Positions 6,117 to 8,912 of a DNA stretch of 8,912 nucleotides are shown one piece after another. The stretch lies in assembly GCA_947460275.1 (NCBI GenBank), contig CANHHZ010000082.1, positions 1-8,912 of the forward strand, given 5' to 3'. The DNA comes from Sphingobacteriaceae bacterium. Its GTDB lineage: Bacteria; Bacteroidota; Bacteroidia; Sphingobacteriales; Sphingobacteriaceae. The position numbers were made by a program, and so were the translations under genes. A model generated the notes under the pieces. It did no database searches. It was not told the DNA's origin and was given only the letters and a program-made list of their open reading frames with translations. How positions within the stretch are numbered: position 1 is the first letter of the stretch; each line of letters begins with the position of its first letter.

Positions 6117-7604
6117 TCAGTTTGGTTTTAACGGAGCTGGAGCTGTATTGCTAAAAATAAGAATCTCTTTGGTGGAGTTGTTCACCTGAATACGAATAGA
6201 TTTGATTTCATCAGGCTGAAGAGCAATTAGATCTGAGGGAGTAATTTTAACTCCATCAAAAAATATTAGGTCTTTGATATTATGATTAGTATTATTTCCT
6301 GAACCAACCAAAAACAACTTTGCTTTAGGATTAGATTTAGTAATTATATTGTAATCTAATTCTTGCTTTACAAACTCAACATTAATATTTCCAGCATTTT
6401 TACCAGTATTTTTAAATGTTGCACTATCTATTTTAACACCAATTGGTTTTTGATCAAAACTTAATAAAGAGTCTGCCTGAAATTCAACTTTAACAATGGA
6501 GTGGTCTACTAAAGGGTGAATTGATTTAGAGAGGTCTCTGACTAAAGTATCGGATGGGTTGAAAAAAGAACCGACAATAAATTTAAAGCTTTTTTCAAAG
6601 TCGGGTGTGTTAGCTGTCTTTAAAAATTTAGTCGTTTTTACTTTATTACTGGCAATCACCTTTTCAACTTTAACCTCGACGGTATCTAAAAAATGTGCAT
6701 AAAAAAGCGCCTCCTTTACAGGTTTAAAATGTTTTGCAATTGATTTTTTAGACACTGTAAAAGCGAGAGAAATAATTAAAAGCAAAGGCAAAACAAGCAA
6801 GTATCTGCTTAAATTAAAATTTGATGAACGTTTGGCATTCATCATTTTGATGCGTTTTTTTAAATCAGACAAACTGAAGTTATTTACCATAGATGCAGCA
6901 GGCGCCAGTTTACCCACATTAATTAAACCATATTGGTAAGCTTTTTTATCTATACCCTTTTGAAGTATTTTTTCGTCGGCAATAAATTCTAAATTCTCTT
7001 TCACAGCTTTTTTCATCAACCAAATTCCAGGATTAAACCAATAAAAAACTATGCTCAATTCTGCTAGAATAATATCTAGCGAATGCCATTGCGTTACATG
7101 AACTTGCTCATGGGCCAAAATGACATCTAATTCTTCTTTGGTATGTAAAGAAGGATTGAGGTAAATAGTTTGCCAAAATGAAAATGGACTTACTTTTTCG
7201 ACCAAAACTCTTACTTTAAAATTAGCGATAAAATCGGCAGTAGACTTTTGGTGAATTTTATAAAGGGAAATGAATTGAATAATTAGTCTGGATGCCATAA
7301 TTACAACACCTGAATAGAAAAAAATACTGACCAACTGCCATAGCTCGTTTTTTAATACAGGTTGAACCAATAGTACTACTTGCTGATTAAAATCAGGTAT
7401 AAAATTGGCTTGTGGATGGTGATGCTGTTGAAAAAAATCAGTAAAATCGATAAATGGATAAAGTGTAGAGAACAAAATTCCGAAAACCAAAAAAACACGG
7501 TTAATTACATAAAAAGTAAGCTGTCGTAAAACGAGATAATATGCGGCTGCAAATAAAACCAGGACCAAATTAATTTTAAATAAAATGAGGAAAAATGCTG
7601 GCAT
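6117..7604 (-). CDS. M56 (BlaR1/MecR1-type) membrane metallopeptidase sensor with plug-like C-terminus
   Basis: This is an inner-membrane zinc protease of the kind that relays a periplasmic signal by causing loss of a partner BlaI-type repressor. Transmembrane segments are visible at about 4-24, 36-54, 89-113, 174-197 and 268-284. The zinc motif HEQVH is at 165-169 within VILAHEQVHVTQWHSLD, and the third ligand is probably Glu206 in ENLEFIADE (203-211), so the catalytic site looks intact. Residues 285-495 should be periplasmic. They do not form a BlaR1 penicillin-binding domain: no STYK-type active site and no later KTG were found. Residues about 428-487 (KAKLFLV..LIFFDGVKITPSDLIALQ..EIKSIRI..ILIF) resemble the short plug-like segment found at the end of many Bacteroidota M56 proteins. 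The ATG lies four bases after the repressor stop, so the two are one operon. The stimulus is unknown. Confidence 0.88.
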   Translation of the reverse strand: MPAFFLILFKINLVLVLFAAAYYLVLRQLTFYVINRVFLVFGILFSTLYPFIDFTDFFQQHHHPQANFIPDFNQQVVLLVQPVLKNELWQLVSIFFYSGVVIMASRLIIQFISLYKIHQKSTADFIANFKVRVLVEKVSPFSFWQTIYLNPSLHTKEELDVILAHEQVHVTQWHSLDIILAELSIVFYWFNPGIWLMKKAVKENLEFIADEKILQKGIDKKAYQYGLINVGKLAPAASMVNNFSLSDLKKRIKMMNAKRSSNFNLSRYLLVLPLLLIISLAFTVSKKSIAKHFKPVKEALFYAHFLDTVEVKVEKVIASNKVKTTKFLKTANTPDFEKSFKFIVGSFFNPSDTLVRDLSKSIHPLVDHSIVKVEFQADSLLSFDQKPIGVKIDSATFKNTGKNAGNINVEFVKQELDYNIITKSNPKAKLFLVGSGNNTNHNIKDLIFFDGVKITPSDLIALQPDEIKSIRIQVNNSTKEILIFSNTAPAPLKPN

Positions 7605-7608
7605 AAAT

Positions 7609-7971
7609 TTACTTCTCAGAGTTTTCGATGAGGTTGATAATTTCCTTCAGTTCTTCGGCACTTATTTTTTTATCCTTTGCAAAAAAGGTCACTAGTTCTT
7701 TGTAAGAACTTTGGAAATAATTGTTTACAAAACCACTCATAAAACGTTTTTTATAGTCGGCCTCTTTTACCTTGGCACTATAGCGTTTTGCATTCGCAAA
7801 GCGTTCGCTTTTCAAAAAACCTTTACGTTCTAGATTTTTTATGGTGGATGCCAATGTGGTGTAAGGAGGCTTAGGCGCTGGCATGTTGTCCATAAAGTCT
7901 TTAATGAAGCCCGGACCCACCTGCCAAACCGCAAGCATTGCTTCCTCTTCTTGAAGTGTTAACTTTTCCAT
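7609..7971 (-). CDS. BlaI/MecI/CopY-family winged-helix repressor
   Basis: A 120-residue protein of the Penicillinase_R family. Residues 1-70 are the winged-helix DNA-binding domain: LTLQEEEAMLAVWQVGPGFI at 4-23, the recognition helix region PYTTLASTIKNLERKGFLK at 36-54, and the wing ANAKRYSAKV at 59-68. Residues 71-120 form the helical dimerisation part (KKRFMSGFVNNYFQSSYKEL), where BlaI relatives are cut or destabilised on signalling. Length and order match the family, and its operon partner is the M56 peptidase four bases downstream. A three-half-site operator begins five bases upstream of the ATG, so the gene is probably autoregulated; the matching site at 2409-2433 suggests it also controls the GLPGLI/barrel unit. 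The gene is not called blaI because nothing here shows a role in beta-lactam resistance. Confidence 0.92.
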   Translation of the reverse strand: MEKLTLQEEEAMLAVWQVGPGFIKDFMDNMPAPKPPYTTLASTIKNLERKGFLKSERFANAKRYSAKVKEADYKKRFMSGFVNNYFQSSYKELVTFFAKDKKISAEELKEIINLIENSEK

Positions 7972-7975
7972 TAAT

Positions 7976-8000
7976 TACGAATATATCGTAAATATACGAA
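7976..8000. promoter_or_regulatory. Putative BlaI-type operator, copy 2 (in front of the repressor gene)
   Basis: Half-sites on the plus strand are TACGA (7976-7980), five bases, TCGTA (7986-7990), four bases, TACGA (7995-7999). The spacing is identical to that of the site at 2409-2433. On the minus strand, in the direction of transcription, the core reads GTTTCGTATATTTACGA, against GTTTCGTAGTTTTACGA at the other site; the two differ at two of 17 positions. The site lies 5 bp from the start codon, so a bound repressor would cover the promoter and start region. Confidence 0.75.
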
Positions 8001-8020
8001 ACTAATTTATAAACGAAAAA
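7989..8020 (-). promoter_or_regulatory. Probable promoter of the repressor/M56 operon
   Basis: On the minus strand TATATTTA (7996-7989) matches TAnnTTTG except for its last base. TTTT (8020-8017) stands 20 bases upstream in the -33 position. The -7 element is formed by the TA ends of two operator half-sites and the four bases between them. The implied transcription start is around 7982, giving a leader of roughly ten bases; the mRNA may be almost leaderless. Confidence 0.45.
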
Positions 8021-8025
8021 TAGAT

Positions 8026-8538
8026 TTATTGATTCGAATACCGCTCTTCTGCCTCGTCAATGGTTTGTTCTACTAACTTTTGCAAAGCTTGTGCAGCAGT
8101 AGCAATCGCCATATCATCGGTATAATTGGTGTAAAAACTAATTTTTTTGCTTTTACCTTGATAGTTAAATACCATTTCGTAATGCAAAATGTCTTTGTTA
8201 TTTAAGTCGGCATTTTTATTGGCTATGAGTTCGGGTAATTTCCAAAAATCCAGTTCGTTGGCTTTGCTGTGCAAAAAAATAATGTTGTTGGCATGCAATT
8301 TAACCTTGGTTTTGACCAATGAATCTTTGTGATTTAAATATTGGTATTCGCCTGTGGCCGAATTGTAGCTATTTACCAATGTGTCGCCTAAACCCCATTT
8401 ATAGGTCAAGGAAATAAATTTTGAGGCTGGATAAGGCCCTTGCTTCAGGTTTATCAAATAATAGCCCCCTATAGTGGTCATTAAAATTACTACAATAGTG
8501 CTAATCAGCAACAAACGTTTTTTAAAATCAGTGCTCAT
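8026..8538 (-). CDS. Membrane-anchored protein of unknown function (paralogue of the gene upstream)
   Basis: I do not recognise a characterised family. The 170-residue protein has a basic N-terminus (MSTDFKKR), one transmembrane helix at about 9-30 (LLLISTIVVILMTTIGGYYL) and a soluble domain at 35-170 that should face the periplasm. There is no cleavage site or lipobox, so it is probably anchored in the inner membrane. The domain has a beta-strand-like start (SYNSATGEYQYLNHKDSLV at 57-75), a conserved FWKLP at 98-102, FNYQGKSKKISF at 124-135, and a C-terminal helix ending in EQTIDEAEERY. This order loosely recalls DUF6438-like domains, a weak resemblance only. It is about half identical to the gene upstream, whose stop overlaps this start as TAATG, so translation is probably coupled. 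It ends 54 bp before the repressor gene on the same strand; a functional link to it is not shown. Confidence 0.85.
   Translation of the reverse strand: MSTDFKKRLLLISTIVVILMTTIGGYYLINLKQGPYPASKFISLTYKWGLGDTLVNSYNSATGEYQYLNHKDSLVKTKVKLHANNIIFLHSKANELDFWKLPELIANKNADLNNKDILHYEMVFNYQGKSKKISFYTNYTDDMAIATAAQALQKLVEQTIDEAEERYSNQ
8349..8368 (-). repeat. 20-bp exact direct repeat shared by the paralogues, copy 1
   Basis: These 20 bases are identical to 8858-8877 and encode the shared SYNSATGEY segment of the two tandem paralogues. Similarity continues on both sides at lower level. It is a remnant of the gene duplication, not an independent element. Confidence 0.8.
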
Positions 8539-8912
8539 TATTTTTTCGCCCTTTCTTCGGCATCTATCAGGGTTTGTTCTATTACTTTTTGCATTTGCGA
8601 TGCAGCGCCTTGCATGCGTGGATTGCCCTCAAAGTTAGAGAGGTAAGTTACTTCTTTACTTTTCTTTTGGTAATTAAATTTAATGAAATAGCGCAACACC
8701 TTAGCGTTTTTTAAATCGTTTTCGCTGTTGGCAACCACCGTTGGCAGGTTCCAAAAGCCTTGCTCATCAGCAGTGCTATCCAAAAATTTTTTATCTCTGG
8801 CGCTTAGCATTATTTTAGTGGACACCAACGAATCTTTATCGTTAAGATATTTGTACTCGCCTGTGGCCGAATTGTAGGAATTAACCAAACTATCACCTGC
8901 ACCCCATTTGTA
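8538..8912 (-). CDS. Paralogous protein of unknown function, 5' end outside the window
   Basis: The frame is open to the last base of the window, so the gene begins outside it. In-frame codons at 8912-8889 encode YKWGAGDS, which aligns with YKWGLGDT in the downstream paralogue. A start at the TTG at 8888 is therefore wrong; that codon is an internal Leu. The visible 124 residues match residues 46-169 of the downstream protein at about 65 positions by hand count, without gaps. Shared features include LVNSYNSATGEY, KDSLV, FW-x-LP, FNYQ-x-KSK and EQT..AEER. By homology the missing part should be a membrane anchor of about 45 residues. The TAA at 8540-8538 shares its last A with the ATG of the next gene. 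Function is unknown; it may form a complex with its paralogue. Confidence 0.85.
   Translation of the reverse strand, partial: YKWGAGDSLVNSYNSATGEYKYLNDKDSLVSTKIMLSARDKKFLDSTADEQGFWNLPTVVANSENDLKNAKVLRYFIKFNYQKKSKEVTYLSNFEGNPRMQGAASQMQKVIEQTLIDAEERAKK
8858..8877 (-). repeat. 20-bp exact direct repeat shared by the paralogues, copy 2
   Basis: Identical to 8349-8368. It marks the best-conserved DNA between the two tandem paralogous genes, encoding SYNSATGEY. Confidence 0.8.

Noticed and set aside
2977..6195. Other TACGA or TCGTA pentamers (for example near 2983, 4152, 5713 and 6189)
   Set aside because: They are isolated half-sites inside coding sequence without the paired spacing of the two promoter sites.
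6117..7971. A beta-lactam resistance regulatory pair (blaI-blaR1)
   Set aside because: The fold families match, but the sensor has no visible penicillin-binding motif and no beta-lactamase or PBP gene is nearby; these families have other roles in Bacteroidota.
8538..8888. A complete 116-residue gene starting at TTG 8888
   Set aside because: The frame stays open to the window edge, and the upstream codons (YKWGAGDS) match the paralogue, so TTG is an internal Leu codon and the gene is 5'-truncated.

Overview
The window looks like a chromosomal segment from a member of the Bacteroidota, most likely Sphingobacteriaceae (Pedobacter/Mucilaginibacter-like). This assignment is inferred from several things: AT-rich DNA, start codons without Shine-Dalgarno sequences, a textbook Bacteroidota promoter (TTTG, 20 bases, TAnnTTTG) in front of rplU, a GLPGLI-family protein, a carboxypeptidase-regulatory-domain/plug/barrel outer-membrane protein, and an M56 (BlaR1-type) peptidase paired with a BlaI-type repressor.

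Layout. Bases 1-99 are the 3' end of a ribonuclease R gene. At 217-1179 is a short-chain polyprenyl diphosphate synthase. A 220-bp gap follows, holding a five-unit heptad repeat and a strong bidirectional terminator. The minus-strand ribosomal operon rplU-rpmA (2233 down to 1400) comes next; its L27 carries an unusual 70-residue Ala/Lys/Pro tail. Divergent from it, on the plus strand, is a two-gene unit coupled by an ATGA overlap: a secreted GLPGLI protein (2467-3426) and an 885-residue outer-membrane barrel protein (3423-6080). Converging on this is a minus-strand pair, a BlaI-type repressor (7971-7609) and an M56 membrane peptidase sensor (7604-6117). Upstream on the minus strand are two tandem paralogues of unknown function (8538-8026 and >8912-8538), joined by a TAATG stop/start overlap. 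The first of these is cut by the window edge.

How the genes may work together. The same three-half-site element, TACGA-N5-TCGTA-N4-TACGA, lies in front of the BlaI-type gene and in front of the GLPGLI/outer-membrane unit more than 5 kb away, and nowhere else that I found. In both places the N4 spacer makes the middle of a promoter -7 element (TAnnTTTA). This suggests that the repressor controls itself, its M56 partner and the GLPGLI/barrel unit. The sensor lacks a visible penicillin-binding motif and instead ends in a degenerate TonB-plug-like segment. The cassette is therefore best read as an envelope-sensing circuit of unknown stimulus that controls an outer-membrane protein and its GLPGLI partner, not as beta-lactam resistance. 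This is the most interesting content of the window.

No tRNA, rRNA, CRISPR array, insertion sequence or attachment site was seen. No gene-free stretch exceeds 300 bases; the longest are 1180-1399 and 2234-2466, and both are described in the feature list.
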